From Mesostigma viride (lineage: Eukaryota; Streptophyta; Mesostigmatophyceae; Mesostigmatales; Mesostigmataceae): 37,884 nt of DNA. The notes beneath the pieces are model-generated. The model did no database searches. It had not been told where the DNA came from and was given only the letters and a program-made list of their open reading frames with translations. This document shows, one piece after another, positions 21,156-30,710 of the stretch; position 1 is the first letter of the stretch; each line of letters starts with the position of its first letter. Both the position numbers and the translations under genes were made by a program. The stretch is from positions 5,001 to 42,884 of the forward strand of contig RPFO01000195.1 in the NCBI GenBank assembly GCA_009746045.1, given 5' to 3'.

Positions 21156-21442
21156 AGAATTGTATTGACATTGTAGTTGTCTAACTATACACATGTAAGC
21201 ATTCACAAATTGCAGCTAAGCGTTTATTAATTGCTGCTTGCCTTGACAATATTTAAGCATGCACATAATTTATTTCAGCATGGTACGTGGGAACACATCA
21301 TGTGACTGTATAAAAGAGACAACTAATAAGTATATTCATGGGTGCCTCATTGACATCATACATGTCTAACTTAAAATGAAAAATTATAACACATTCTCAT
21401 TGAGTCGTTATAGTGAGGGACATTTATGACATAGAGTCATCA
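21156..21442. other. Non-coding AT-rich DNA
   Basis: No gene seen. It lies directly downstream of the minus-strand transposase fragment and would hold its 3-prime untranslated region. Confidence 0.4.
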
Positions 21443-22570
21443 TTAGAGGGACCATGCCAGGCAAAACATGACCTCGCGATAACCAGCCATGCACTGATTG
21501 TTATGCACCCTTGCACACTGCTGTGCAAAGGCACGCTTCAGCCCCTGCAGCACGTCTTGAAACGTCAGCATCAGCACCGGTGGAAGATCTGACACACGGT
21601 TCTTGATGCCGTTGTACCACCGGATGAACCAACCAAACCTTTGGTCAGCATCATTGTGTGTGTGTCCCGGTGGAAGCCGGCACACCCTGATGCGAGCAAA
21701 GAGGCGGCGGACAATGAGAACAGCTAGGAACCCCAACAACTCGTTGTTCATGTTGTCCCCACCCCCATCCACTTGAAGGACGAGGTTAGGGGCAAGGCCA
21801 AACTCACGAATCTCAGGATCAGTGGACTTCTCCCATGGACGCTCAACAACCACTTCCAACAACTGATGCGTGAGCACTGTTGCCGTGACGCGCCCTGAAT
21901 TACCAGAAACCTCAGAATTAGCTACCCATGGCATGATGACCCAAAAATACGTCCTCACCCCGTGCAAAATAGAGCAGACTAACTGGTACGGTATATGAAG
22001 CTGGCGGCTGCTAAGCCACTCTTTCGAGGCGCTCCCCCTCGTTGGAACCGCTGTCTTCATCTTTGCCAAACCATCCATGACTATGGAAACAAAAAAATGC
22101 TTGGCGCCTTCGAACCTTCGCTGCAGATAAGCCATCCGCTCCCCATTAAAGAAATCAGTGTGATCAGCTAACTTCTCCTTACTGGCCTCCCACCTGGCCC
22201 GGTCAGTGGTCCGGTAAAACAAAATGGCATCCTTCAGCTTTCGACAGCGGGAACATTCACCCATAACCTTTGTGCGAAAACGCTCAACATGGACTTCCAT
22301 GATTGTCGCCACTGCTTTGAAGATTGTCCTGAAAAGCGAAATACTAACCACAGGTGCATTGTAATCTTGTCTCTCCCTAACATACTCCGAGTACAAAGTC
22401 TTCTTGCAGGGTTGCTCAAGAATGCTGCGGCCATCTCGAGGATCTTTCTCAACTGCTGGGCGTAACCAACGCCGAATCCATAGCTCACAAAGCGCTTTGG
22501 CCTCCCCAATCCTGGCAGATATTGAACGGGATCCTCGAACACGCCGTCCAGCAGTGCTACCCAAGCCCAC
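21443..22570 (-). CDS. DDE-type transposase C-terminal part (DUF7869-like)
   Basis: A 375-codon open frame. Its start codon in this window is only GTG, so the true N-terminus is probably in an upstream exon or lost. Near residue 106 is a CSRC knuckle, followed by a helix-rich stretch with HTDF and ERMAYLQRRFEGAK. Putative catalytic residues are Asp in VSIVMDGL (about 166), Asp in LQVDGGGDNMNN (268) and His/Asp in PPGHTHNDADQRF (303-309). From memory this C-C, D-G, D-N-x-N and GHTHxDxDQ pattern matches a widespread transposase-like family labelled DUF7869, common in oomycetes, fungi, algae and animals. It would cut and join transposon DNA in the nucleus. No introns are visible within the fragment. 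Neighbours are satellites only. Confidence 0.7.
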   Translation of the reverse strand: MGLGSTAGRRVRGSRSISARIGEAKALCELWIRRWLRPAVEKDPRDGRSILEQPCKKTLYSEYVRERQDYNAPVVSISLFRTIFKAVATIMEVHVERFRTKVMGECSRCRKLKDAILFYRTTDRARWEASKEKLADHTDFFNGERMAYLQRRFEGAKHFFVSIVMDGLAKMKTAVPTRGSASKEWLSSRQLHIPYQLVCSILHGVRTYFWVIMPWVANSEVSGNSGRVTATVLTHQLLEVVVERPWEKSTDPEIREFGLAPNLVLQVDGGGDNMNNELLGFLAVLIVRRLFARIRVCRLPPGHTHNDADQRFGWFIRWYNGIKNRVSDLPPVLMLTFQDVLQGLKRAFAQQCARVHNNQCMAGYREVMFCLAWSL

Positions 22571-22875
22571 AACGGTATGAAAGTGCCAAAAAATGCCCTT
22601 ATAAGCCCTACAAGGAGCAAATTGAGTCCAAACATGCTAGATATTGGTAGGCAGCATGTCCATGACACCAGTAAAAGGAATTTGACTTTCCAGAATTTTT
22701 CGACATCGGTTGGTCTATTTTTGGCATGTCTATTTTTAGCAACTTTCCAGATTTTAATACAAACAAATACCATTTGATATGCAAATAAAGAGCTCCTGAC
22801 CTGGCTGTTTGCATGTAGGCTTATGCTCATGTCTACCATCTGTGCACCATGTCCCATGGTCATCTGACCTCATTT

Positions 22876-23405
22876 GGTGACAAACTGCCACCAAATGCTA
22901 GCAAAAACGCACCGTTTCACCACATCTCATAGCAGTTTCCATGGAAGATGTGTTCAGTCGAGGCTGGAAATTTGCAATCACGTTACACATCATAAATGTA
23001 GACATGGCACAAAAAATCAGGTCCATCGTACTGTATTTGGTAACAAAATGCCACCAAATGCTAGCAAAAATGCACGTTTTTCGCGTTTTTTTCACACATT
23101 TCATGACAGTTTTCATACAAGATGTGCTCAGTTGGGGCTGGAAACTTGCAAGCATATTAAATATCATCATAGTAGACATTGCACAAAAATCCAGGTCTGT
23201 TGTACTTCATTCATTGACAGCTTGCTAGCAAATGTGAGAAAAAATGTGCGTTTTTTGCATTTCCGCCACATTTCTTGCAGTTCCCATGCAAGATGTGCTC
23301 AGGTGAGGCTGAAAACAAGCGCCCATGTTAATCATCATGTCATTGCAGACATTGCACAAAACTTCAGGTCCATCAAGTGTCATTGGGTTCACTGGTCCAT
23401 GCAAC
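22876..23405 (+). repeat. Diverged tandem triplication, ~163-174 bp period
   Basis: Three units start near 22876, 23039 and 23213. Shared words include CCACCAAATGCTAGCAAAAA, AAGATGTG(C/T)TCAG followed by GGCTGGAAA, and CAGGTC(C/T). Units are about 70-80 percent alike by eye and contain no coherent gene. Confidence 0.75.
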
Positions 23406-23943
23406 ACCTGCGAGTTTCCAGCTAATCACTCAACCTTGGATGCAAAGTTCTTTAGTAACGGTATGGCCAACTCCCACCAACTGTGTTGCTAACTGTTCAG
23501 ACCTTGCACAGATAATATAACACAACTTTTGTGACACACAGACAAAGATATATGAACATGAACAGTGGCTAGACATGGTTGTATATATGTGCATACGGCC
23601 ATGCTAAGGCAATTTTCAAGTAGGGGCTTGTTAGACATAAGAACTGCCAACTGTCACGTTGGCTAGCATGATCAGTTCAAACCCACAGCACGCACGGTAG
23701 CCGCAAACTCAGCTTGGCAATGTAATAATCTAATCTCATGCCAGGCATCTCGGCCGTCGGCATGGTTGCGATGTGTTTTGTGCGCCTTGATTTGGTAGCA
23801 GCACATCCCTTGGCAACCGGCCCGCCTGACCAAGGTTGCCACACATGGTCCTCTGCATCACCATGGATGCCCCCATGTCCCTGTCTCTGTTATAGGGGCC
23901 CACGTTGCTGGCAACGCAGCTTCCAAGTTGGACTAGATCTCCT
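23406..23943. other. Unassigned DNA downstream of minus-strand exons
   Basis: No supportable gene. The minus strand has a short protein-like frame (NRDRDMGASMVMQRTMCG) near 23830-23900 that could be a further exon of the neighbouring gene, but its boundaries are not clear. Confidence 0.3.
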
Positions 23944-24193
23944 CAGCCAGCGCTGTGGTGCATAGCCAGACAGCTCATACACTGCTCAGTTGCTACCTCG
24001 AGGTTGCCGGCTTGAAATATGCCACCAAAGGACTGCACTTGGCCGCCATCATACCTAGCATGAAGAAGCCACTGCACATCCCCGGTGAGCCGCTTGGCCA
24101 CAATACCGCAGCTGTCTTCAACAGATAGTGCAAGCCCAATGGCCTCTACATAGGCACATGCATCGTGCTCATGCTCTTGCTCTGGCCCTTGTC
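23944..24193 (-). CDS. Exon-like open frame, unknown protein
   Basis: About 83 open codons with no ATG at the beginning. It reads QGPEQEHEHDACAYVEAI, then a segment containing DSCGIVAKRLTGDVQWLL and FGGIFQAGNLEVATEQC. The composition is globular-protein-like and unlike the surrounding low-complexity frames. A donor-like CTCGAG|GTAGCA lies near its end. It probably belongs to a multi-exon minus-strand gene together with 24663-25067. The family is not recognised. Confidence 0.35.
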
Positions 24194-24588
24194 AACATGA
24201 GATGCATGCCCATGCATGCTTCACCATGTTTCTCCAAGCCATCCGTGACTACTTGCTTCAGATATGTCATTCAACTCCTGCACGTCCTCAGCCAGACTGT
24301 CAAACTAGCTGGTGCCCCATCCCTCACTTTGGTGAGGACTGCGATTCTGGCTAGCAGCTTAGCGATCGTGCGTGGTTGTGCCTGAGTTTCTGGGTGAGTG
24401 GCAGTGGCATTGGAGCAAGAGGTGTTGAGCATGTGCGTGTGTCTATCCACTTGACAAACAACCCCTCCCACCCCTGACATTGAGGAGTTTGGCCATGTGC
24501 CAGGTTGCCAGAATTCCGCAAACATGCATCATAGGGAAATAAAGGATTGCTGGTTGTGCACACCACATGAGAAAACAAAACACACATA

Positions 24589-24638
24589 CCTGTCAGGAGG
24601 GCAGGCTTGGGTTGCTTCATTGGCGCTGGTTGCAACGT
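24589..24638 (-). CDS. Possible small exon (minus strand)
   Basis: Between an acceptor-like GTTGCAACCAG and a consensus donor CTGACAG|GTATGT lies a ~37-base open segment encoding APMKQPKPALLT. It follows the 24663-25067 frame, whose end carries a donor-like GGTAAATGAG. The spacing suggests a spliced gene, but phases were not proven. Confidence 0.25.
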
Positions 24639-24662
24639 GCGTAATAATAGCCCGCCATTGGC

Positions 24663-25067
24663 TCATTTACCCGTGCCCTTGGCCAGCACGCACAGCCTGA
24701 ACTGCATGAACTGCATGGATGCGGCCGTCCAGGATGCCCTCTGCTCATCATTCAGGGGTGTGAAGGCAGCTTGGGTGCTGGCGTGTAAGGCAGCTTGTGC
24801 ATCAGTGTTTGCCGCCCGGCCGTGTGGCAGCACAGGTAGCTGGCCTAGCCCGGCCACTGTCCTCTCTCCACTCTCACGCAATATGCCACCCTCTCCACAA
24901 ACCATGACAGTTCTCATGTGCATGCATGTCTTAAGATGCTTGTTGAAGGCAGATGCTTTCAGCTTAGAGATGGTGGGCACGTATACAGTGGGTTTTATGG
25001 ACTCACAAGCATGTGAAGCCATCGAGCATCCAAGAAAGCCACCAATTGCTTCAAGGTTTTCCATCAA
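24663..25067 (-). CDS. Unknown protein, 5-prime exon (minus strand)
   Basis: A 134-codon ATG-initiated frame reading MMENLEAIGGFLGCSMASHA and ending CVLAKGTGK before TGA. It has a short segment with two Cys/His-containing helices (NKHLKTCMHMRTVMVCGEGG) and an Ala-rich C-terminus. A GGTAAATGAG at its end could be a 5-prime splice site that replaces the stop. I do not recognise the product. It could be the N-terminal part of a gene running left to about 23940, or of a decayed transposon related to the fragment at 21443-22570. Confidence 0.35.
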   Translation of the reverse strand: MMENLEAIGGFLGCSMASHACESIKPTVYVPTISKLKASAFNKHLKTCMHMRTVMVCGEGGILRESGERTVAGLGQLPVLPHGRAANTDAQAALHASTQAAFTPLNDEQRASWTAASMQFMQFRLCVLAKGTGK

Positions 25068-25687
25068 TCTTCGTGGTCAACCATGTCATGCAACATTACT
25101 TGCCGTGAGCACAATGCCAATAAATTGCAGCATGTACAACTAGAGCAAAGCAACAGCTTTGTGATCCATAGCCCTGCCTGCAAATCATTGCCATCGATCG
25201 GAGGCAATAGCGCTGCAAGGCTGCCAGCCAGCCCGTAATATCTTGCCCGCAATCCGTCATGCACCCTCCCTAATATCCGTGTGAAGAGTTCCTTGACATC
25301 CCTAGCCTCTAAGGTAACCTGTACGTCGCTGATGTGAAGAAAAGGCTCGCCATGAAACCGTAGCTCGCTATACGATTCATGACGCACCTCCCGTAAGATA
25401 AGAAGATGACCAAAAGAGAAACTCCGGAGATGGGGAACTGGTAACATATTCATCCGTGACAAGGTCAGGGATTCAACAAGGAGTGAATTGGCCCGTAGAT
25501 TTGAATAAGGGAACATACCGCTCGGAGGTATCCATGTCTGCCGTGCGCTTGATGTCTGTTTCGCACACCCCGCCGCAGAACTCGTTCCGGCATTCACCTG
25601 CTGACCGCAGTTTCTACATGTCCAAAGGCTGATAAAAGCCCCAACATCGTGGGCGTCTTTAGAGTCCACAAAGCCTGCATTAAACAT
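25064..25687 (-). CDS. Hypothetical protein (about 207 aa)
   Basis: Minus-strand frame from ATG 25687 to the stop at 25064. The start is just outside the 170-bp satellite; a longer frame would begin inside the satellite at a GTG and is not preferred. The sequence begins MFNAGFVDSKDAHDVGAF and has a C-x2-C pair (WTCRNCGQQ). Its middle looks globular (HLRSFSFGHLLILREVR, DVKELFTRILGRVHDGL) and its C-terminus is Cys-rich. No family is recognised and no introns were defined. The overlap with the next frame is a few bases. Confidence 0.3.
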   Translation of the reverse strand: MFNAGFVDSKDAHDVGAFISLWTCRNCGQQVNAGTSSAAGCAKQTSSARQTWIPPSGMFPYSNLRANSLLVESLTLSRMNMLPVPHLRSFSFGHLLILREVRHESYSELRFHGEPFLHISDVQVTLEARDVKELFTRILGRVHDGLRARYYGLAGSLAALLPPIDGNDLQAGLWITKLLLCSSCTCCNLLALCSRQVMLHDMVDHED

Positions 25688-25720
25688 GACGTTCGGGGCA
25701 AACGCATATATATAACAGGC

Positions 25721-27590
25721 GGTACCACCATTCCGTGGCAGCTTGGCCCAGTTTGCTACCGGCTGGCACACGTTTTCAGTGAATTTTGGGCTCCAGATTT
25801 AAATGCAACGTGCGGTTTGAGGCAGGGGAAAACATGCGTGGACGATAGGAATTATAGCACCGGCGGGCTTCAAAGTGCCGGACGGCAGGCGGTACCACCA
25901 TTCCGTGGCAGCTTGCCCCAGTTTGCTACCGGCTGGCACACGTTTTCAGTGAATTTTGGGCTCCAGATTTAAATGCAACGTGCGGTTTGAGGCAGGGGAA
26001 AACATGCGTGGACGATAGGAATTATAGCACCGGCGGGCTTCAAAGTGCCGGACGGCAGGCGGTACCACCATTCCGTGGCAGCTTGGCCCAGTTTGCTACC
26101 GGCTGGCACACGTTTTCAGTGAATTTTGGGCTCCAGATTTAAATGCAACGTGCGGTTTGAGGCAGGGGAAAACATGCGTGGACGATAGGAATTATAGCAC
26201 CGGCGGGCTTCAAAGTGCCGGACGGCAGGCGGTACCACCATTCCGTGGCAGCTTGGCCCAGTTTGCTACCGGCTGGCACACGTTTTCAGTGAATTTTGGG
26301 CTCCAGATTTAAATGCAACGTGCGGTTTGAGGCAGGGGAAAACATGCGTGGACGATAGGAATTATAGCACCGGCGGGCTTCAAAGTGCCGGACGGCAGGC
26401 GGTACCACCATTCCGTGGCAGCTTGGCCCAGTTTGCTACCGGCTGGCACACGTTTTCAGTGAATTTTGGGCTCCAGATTTAAATGCAACGTGCGGTTTGA
26501 GGCAGGGGAAAACATGCGTGGACGATAGGAATTATAGCACCGGCGGGCTTCAAAGTGCCGGACGGCAGGCGGTACCACCATTCCGTGGCAGCTTGGCCCA
26601 GTTTGCTACCGGCTGGCACACGTTTTCAGTGAATTTTGGGCTCCAGATTTAAATGCAACGTGCGGTTTGAGGCAGGGGAAAACATGCGTGGACGATAGGA
26701 ATTATAGCACCGGCGGGCTTCAAAGTGCCGGACGGCAGGCGGTACCACCATTCCGTGGCAGCTTGGCCCAGTTTGCTACCGGCTGGCACACGTTTTCAGT
26801 GAATTTTGGGCTCCAGATTTAAATGCAACGTGCGGTTTGAGGCAGGGGAAAACATGCGTGGACGATAGGAATTATAGCACCGGCGGGCTTCAAAGTGCCG
26901 GACGGCAGGCGGTACCACCATTCCGTGGCAGCTTGGCCCAGTTTGCTACCGGCTGGCACACGTTTTCAGTGAATTTTGGGCTCCAGATTTAAATGCAACG
27001 TGCGGTTTGAGGCAGGGGAAAACATGCGTGGACGATAGGAATTATAGCACCGGCGGGCTTCAAAGTGCCGGACGGCAGGCGGTACCACCATTCCGTGGCA
27101 GCTTGGCCCAGTTTGCTACCGGCTGGCACACGTTTTCAGTGAATTTTGGGCTCCAGATTTAAATGCAACGTGCGGTTTGAGGCAGGGGAAAACATGCGTG
27201 GACGATAGGAATTATAGCACCGGCGGGCTTCAAAGTGCCGGACGGCAGGCGGTACCACCATTCCGTGGCAGCTTGGCCCAGTTTGCTACCGGCTGGCACA
27301 CGTTTTCAGTGAATTTTGGGCTCCAGATTTAAATGCAACGTGCGGTTTGAGGCAGGGGAAAACATGCGTGGACGATAGGAATTATAGCACCGGCGGGCTT
27401 CAAAGTGCCGGACGGCAGGCGGTACCACCATTCCGTGGCAGCTTGGCCCAGTTTGCTACCGGCTGGCACACGTTTTCAGTGAATTTTGGGCTCCAGATTT
27501 AAATGCAACGTGCGGTTTGAGGCAGGGGAAAACATGCGTGGACGATAGGAATTATAGCACCGGCGGGCTTCAAAGTGCCGGACGGCAGGC
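25721..27590 (+). repeat. 170-bp satellite, eleven units
   Basis: Units begin GGTACCACCATTCCGTGG at 25721 and every 170 bp thereafter, the eleventh ending at 27590. They are almost identical. The clearest difference is one base in the second unit (GCTTGCCCC instead of GCTTGGCCC). There is no long reading frame because 170 is not a multiple of three. The array ends exactly where the retrotransposon begins: the next six bases are again GGTACC, then GC-rich unique sequence. Confidence 0.95.
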
Positions 27591-27709
27591 GGTACCGCGA
27601 CCGCAGCGCGTTGGGGGGCTGCCGCCCCCCAAACCCCCGCGTGGGGGGCTCCGCCCCCCACACCCCCGGCCCCCCCCCTCGGTGGCTGCCACGCCTGCCC
27701 TGATTGTTC

Positions 27710-28210
27710 ATGGACGACCCACGACCCCCTTCGCCCAACGGCTCCCCCGCTCCCCGGTTGGCGCCTCGGCGGTCCTCTCGGCTTGCGGCCCTTCTTGCGG
27801 AGGTGGGCGACCCGGCTGCGGGGGGCTCGGGCGCCCCGGTCTCCCCCTCCTTGGTCTGCGAGGTCTGCCGGAGCGGGCACCGCGGGCACCACATGTTAGT
27901 TTGTGATGCTTGCAATTCCGGGTGGCACTTGCAGTGTCTTACTCCCCGGCTCTACCGGGTCCCGCCGGGCTCCTGGACGTGCCCGCGCTGTCCCCCCCGG
28001 CGGGCCCCCGGGCTGCCCTCCCCGCTGGGTGCTCCGGCCCCCTGCCCCGTGTGCCCCCCTGCCGAGGCCCTCGGGGCGGGCCGTGGCCTGCCCGATGGGG
28101 CCGCCGTTGCTCGGGCCCTGGCGCCCTCGGCCCCGGGGCCCCACCCGTCGCCTGGCCCCGCCGACGGGGGCGCGGCGCTGTCGCCTGGGCTGAGCCCGGC
28201 CGACCCCCGG
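27710..28210 (+). CDS. Retrotransposon ORF, segment 1: PHD finger
   Basis: ATG at 27710 begins MDDPRPPSPNGSPAPR. A PHD finger follows at about residues 47-90: CEVC, VCDACNSGWHLQC and GSWTCPRC provide the C4-H-C3 zinc ligands. A Pro/Ala/Gly-rich linker comes next. The protein-like reading moves to another frame near 28200-28240 in C/G-rich sequence; the same frame meets TAG at 28490. PHD fingers typically bind histone H3 tails, so a role in chromatin targeting of the element is an inference. Confidence 0.65.
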
Positions 28211-29093
28211 CGGGCCTGGCGACCCCGGCGCCCGCCCCCGGCCCCTCGCTCCCCGACGCTCTGGCCTCCCTTCCCCCGGCCGCGGTTGGCCACCCAGCCG
28301 CCACCCCCGTCCTTGCCGCGTGGGACGGCGGCCCCCGGGCCCACGCGTTCACCTCGTGGCCGCCCTCGCACATTGTCGGCGTGGTGGGCCGCGCCACCTT
28401 TTCTTGGGCGTACTGCCCTTTGTTGCTGGACGCGGTCGGGCTCCAGGCCGCCTTCCCCTCGCTCCCTAGGCCCCCGGCCTTCCTGGCCCTAGTTGCGCAG
28501 GTGCGGGCGACATTTCTTTCCGCCCCCCCCGGTGACGGCCTCGACTCTTTGGGGGTATGTCTTGGAAGGATATCACGCCGGCTGCCGGCTGCCGTGGCAT
28601 CTCCCGGCCGCCCGGCAGGAAGAGCTGCTTTCCCTGGACGAGCGGGTGGGTCAGGCGGTGGTCGAGTTCGTCACGGCGGTGGCTCGAGACGCACAGGTCT
28701 CGGTGCGGGCGGCCTACCTCGCGGGCGGCGCCGACCTGGGCCTCATGTCCCCGCGGCAGCTTCGCCTCTTCTTGGACGCCCAGGCCCCGCCTCCCGGCCC
28801 GGTTGCCAGTGGGGGCTTTCTCATCACCTCCCTCAGCCTGGCGCAGGCCGCCATGCTGCGTGTGGAGTTCGGGGCCCCCATCGCGGTTCAGGGCGGCCAG
28901 GCCATCTTGGTGGACTCGGCCGGGCGCGCCCAGCCCCTAACCGCGGGGACGCCTGTTTCTGCCTTCCTCCACGACATCCTGGAGTTGGCAGGCATCCCGC
29001 ACGAATGGCACCCCGCGGCTGACCAACCGGTCGGCATCCTCTCGCGCGCCCAGATTGCCGCCTCCCGGGTTGCTGGGAGGCCGGCTGGGACCC
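28210..29093 (+). CDS. Retrotransposon ORF, segment 2: unknown region
   Basis: From about 28210 to 28525 the globular-looking reading (AWDGGPRAHAFTSWPPSHIV, FSWAYCPLLLDAVGLQAAF) is in one frame. After a run of eight or so C bases near 28521-28529 it continues in the next frame as VTASTLWGYVLEGYHAGC. Further on are QAVVEFVTAVARDAQVSVRA and QAILVDSAGRAQPLTAG. I do not recognise a domain. A protease or nuclease would be possible in this position in related elements, but no catalytic signature is clear. Confidence 0.5.
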
Positions 29094-29915
29094 GCCCCCC
29101 CTCATGTCCGGTCCCTTCTGGAGGGGGACGACCCCGAGTCGGGCTCCTGTGCCATCTGCCTTGAGCCCTTCCGGCCGGGGGATGGCTTGTGTCGCCTGCC
29201 CGCGTGCGGCCACACATTCCATCAAGCGTGCATCGCGCGCAGCTTGCTCCACTCCGTGCCGCGCTGCCCGTTGTGCCGGGCTGTTGTGCCGCCCCCTGGG
29301 ACTGCGCTTCCTCTCGGCCCGCCCCCGGTCTCGCTGGGTCCCCTGCCGGGTCCCCACCGGGCCCCGGGGCCAGCTGCCTCCCCGACCCCTCGGCCTCCGC
29401 CCCCGGCCTCGTTGCCGGGGCCTGGGGTGGTCGCGGGCGCGCTGGCGAGTCCCCCTGGGAGGGGCGCCGGCGTTCTCGATCCCCCTCCGCTGGGGGTCTC
29501 CCCGGTGGGCACTGCCTCCTCCGTGGCCCCGGCGGGCCTGCCGGGCGCTGGTCGGGTCGTGGTGCGCGCGCCTGCCGGCCCGGCTGGGGAGACGCCGCAG
29601 GCCCCACGTCCTGCCTTTGCTGGCGCCGCTCCCCGCCACTCAGCGCCCGCCGACGGCCTTCACCGGTGTGCCGTGCTGCTTCCCACGGGGTCCCCGTGTG
29701 CGGGTGTGTTCCACAACCGTAACCTCCTCTGCCAGCACCTTCGCGCTGTGCACCCCGATCTCGGCGCGGCGGATCTGCAGGCCATGAGCTGTTACCGGTG
29801 CCCGGAAGCTCACTGCCAGCGGGTGTACTCCATTCACGGGCGCGCTCAGCACGCGCGCGCCTGTGTTGCTCAACGGCCCCTCAACCGGCCAGCAGTCCCG
29901 GCCCCCTCCCCCCTC
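29094..29915 (+). CDS. Retrotransposon ORF, segment 3: RING-H2 and zinc knuckles
   Basis: Reading begins in a new frame after the C-run at 29094-29100. A RING-H2 finger has ligands in CAICLEPF, PACGHTFHQAC and RCPLC (C3-H2-C3). A long Pro-rich linker follows. Then come two finger-like motifs: C-x9-C-x12-H-x4-H (CAVLLPTGSPC to HLRAVH) and C-x4-C-x11-H-x3-C (CPEAHC to HARAC). The two C-terminal fingers are in the place where R2-type elements have DNA-binding fingers. A RING-H2 typically recruits E2 ubiquitin-conjugating enzyme; such a domain in a LINE is unusual. Confidence 0.7.
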
Positions 29916-30705
29916 CCGCCTCGGCTCCCCCGGCTCCCAGCCCCCGCCGCCCGACTACTCGGCCAGTTGGCGTTGGCTTGACACGGTTCCCTGGGATGCA
30001 TGCGCCATCAACCCGACGTCTACCCTGACCGACCTCCCCCACCGCGCGCGTAGCCTTTTCGCGCAATGTGCAATCGTTTCTCTCCGGCGCATGCACGCCG
30101 CTCCGGACGACCCGCTGGGCTTTAAACTGCACATGGTGACCCCCCGCCTGCTCCTCACCCCTCTCGGGCGTGGTGTGCGCGGCCTCCAGGGTGCGGTTAT
30201 TGCCCGTTGCCGACGCTTTCTGCAGGGGGACTGGGAGGGGCTGTTTGGCGTGCCGCCCCCGCGCACGGCCCGGCTGTCGGGGGAGGTCAACTTCGAGCGG
30301 GTGGCCGCCGACGTCATCCGCCTCGTCCGCGAGGGGCAGCTCAGCCGGGCCATGACCCGCTTGGAAATGGCCAAGCTCGCCCCCGCCAATGCGGCTACCC
30401 TGGCGGCCTTGGAGGCTCTTCACCCTGCGGAGCCCGGATTCCAGCTGCCCGTGCCGGACCCCCTGCCGGCCCCCCTCCGGCTGGACCGCGACTGCTTCCT
30501 GGAGGTGATGCGTGAGGTCCCGCGGGCTTCCTCTACCGGGCCGTCGGGCTGGCGCTACGAGCACTTGGAGGTCCTGGTGGGGCATGGGGGCGAGGACATT
30601 CTCTTTGACACCCTCATTGACCTGGCGGCTGGTCGCGTTCCTCCCGCTGCGCGCGAGTGGTTAGCGGGCGCTCGCCTCCTCGCTCTGCTCAAGGGTGTCT
30701 TGCCC
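29915..30705 (+). CDS. Retrotransposon ORF, segment 4: linker and RT N-terminal part
   Basis: The frame changes near 29900-29920 (CCCCCTCCCCCC) to the one reading DYSASWRWLDTVPWDACAIN. It continues through VNFERVAADVIRLVREGQLS and ASSTGPSGWRYEHLEVLVGH, the last resembling RT block 0/1 of R2-like elements (TGPSGWRYEHL). It breaks at the eight-C run 30703-30710. Confidence 0.7.
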
Positions 30706-30710
30706 CCCCC

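Noticed and set aside
22234-22863. 209-codon minus-strand frame overlapping the transposase fragment
   Set aside because: It is in a different frame from the conserved transposase motifs; its overlapping part is a shadow.
27910-29022. 370-codon plus-strand frame read as one protein
   Set aside because: Only about 28210-28525 of it looks globular; before and after, the PHD frame and the next frame carry the protein-like sequence.
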